Below, piece after piece: positions 34,007 to 34,058 of a stretch of 34,058 nt of DNA (positions are counted from its first letter, which is position 1; every line of letters begins with the position of its first letter). Below the pieces are notes generated by a model that was given only the letters and a program-made list of their open reading frames with translations, searched no databases and had not been told where the DNA came from. Origin of the DNA: Bacteroidia bacterium. GTDB taxonomy: Bacteria > Bacteroidota > Bacteroidia > Bacteroidales > VadinHA17. Location: positions 1 to 34,058 of the forward strand of contig JAPLDY010000201.1 in assembly GCA_026391595.1 (NCBI GenBank). Direction: 5' to 3'. A program made the translations under genes and the position numbers.

Positions 34007-34058
34007 TATTATTCTCCCACTCTCCCACTCATTCTTCTATCTTTGGTCTGTCGCCTGA
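34007..34058. other. Pyrimidine-rich upstream region at window edge
   Basis: This short stretch upstream of the isomerase gene contains CTCCCACTCTCCCACTC. A similar C/T-rich tract lies before the dehydrogenase gene (5278-5312). TATCTTTG at 34038-34045 is a -7-like element pointing out of the window, but no matching TTTG lies upstream. No gene seen. Confidence 0.35.

Overview
The window reads as a chromosomal segment of a Bacteroidetes (Bacteroidota) bacterium, probably an anaerobic or facultative Bacteroidales-like lineage; this is inferred from gene content, not from a marker gene. The indicators are a TonB-dependent receptor with a carboxypeptidase-regulatory-like N-terminus paired with a DUF4249 lipoprotein, a fused SpmA/SpmB protein, many surface lipoproteins, a GH29 fucosidase with F5/8C domain, DUF1080 proteins, a TTTG-N19-TAnnTTTG promoter, and almost no Shine-Dalgarno sequences. 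Anaerobic traits are a glycyl radical enzyme, a giant (R)-2-hydroxyacyl-CoA dehydratase-type activase and a bis-[4Fe-4S] protein. No rRNA, tRNA, CRISPR or insertion sequence was seen.

Layout. (1) 1-2505, minus: SpmAB-like membrane protein, a lipoprotein with two sulfite-oxidase-fold-like halves, and the first 33 codons of a GntP-like permease running off the left edge. (2) 2701-4201, plus: KDPG-type aldolase with a clear Bacteroidetes promoter, then an exported nitroreductase. (3) 13686 down to 4213, minus: a sugar operon in the order ROK kinase, MFS sugar permease, Tat-exported Gfo/Idh/MocA oxidoreductase, a 1132-aa HEAT plus double-DUF1080 protein, a GH29 fucosidase lipoprotein and a zinc alcohol dehydrogenase. 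(4) 13953-17643: malic enzyme with an apparent internal deletion, a cytidylate-kinase-like protein on the other strand, and an NfeD/SPFH pair closed by a strong terminator. (5) 21379 down to 18007, minus: a trans-4-hydroxy-L-proline dehydratase (HypD-like) preceded by its radical-SAM activase, which is interrupted by one in-frame TAA. (6) 21632-24801, plus: TonB receptor and DUF4249 lipoprotein, then an ECF-sigma-type promoter followed by a terminator with no gene between. (7) 25053-27829: a 7TM sensor kinase convergent with a Crp/Fnr-type regulator. (8) 27830-33042, plus: a near-perfect Crp/Fnr palindrome, then an iron-sulfur protein and a giant acyl-CoA-dehydratase-type activase whose C-terminus looks truncated. 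(9) 33080-34006, minus: Tat-exported TIM-barrel sugar isomerase/epimerase.

How the parts may work together. Regions 3 and 9 contain the usual parts of periplasmic oxidative sugar processing (Gfo/Idh/MocA oxidation, DUF1080 cleavage of 3-keto-glycosides, TIM-barrel epimerase) together with fucoside cleavage, uptake and phosphorylation. Regions 7-8 look like a redox- or nitrosative-stress-responsive regulator with a ferredoxin/ATPase electron-transfer pair and no dehydratase nearby. Region 5 is a hydroxyproline degradation module whose local activase is apparently broken.

Many of the longer gene gaps, though not all, contain short-period A-rich, ACAGAG, GCAAGTCAT, CACCAAT or GGCGTAAA repeats. 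Several gene ends or interiors look damaged (activase nonsense codon, malic enzyme deletion, truncated 2-hydroxyacyl activase, S23-like remnant); raw reads would tell decay from assembly error.
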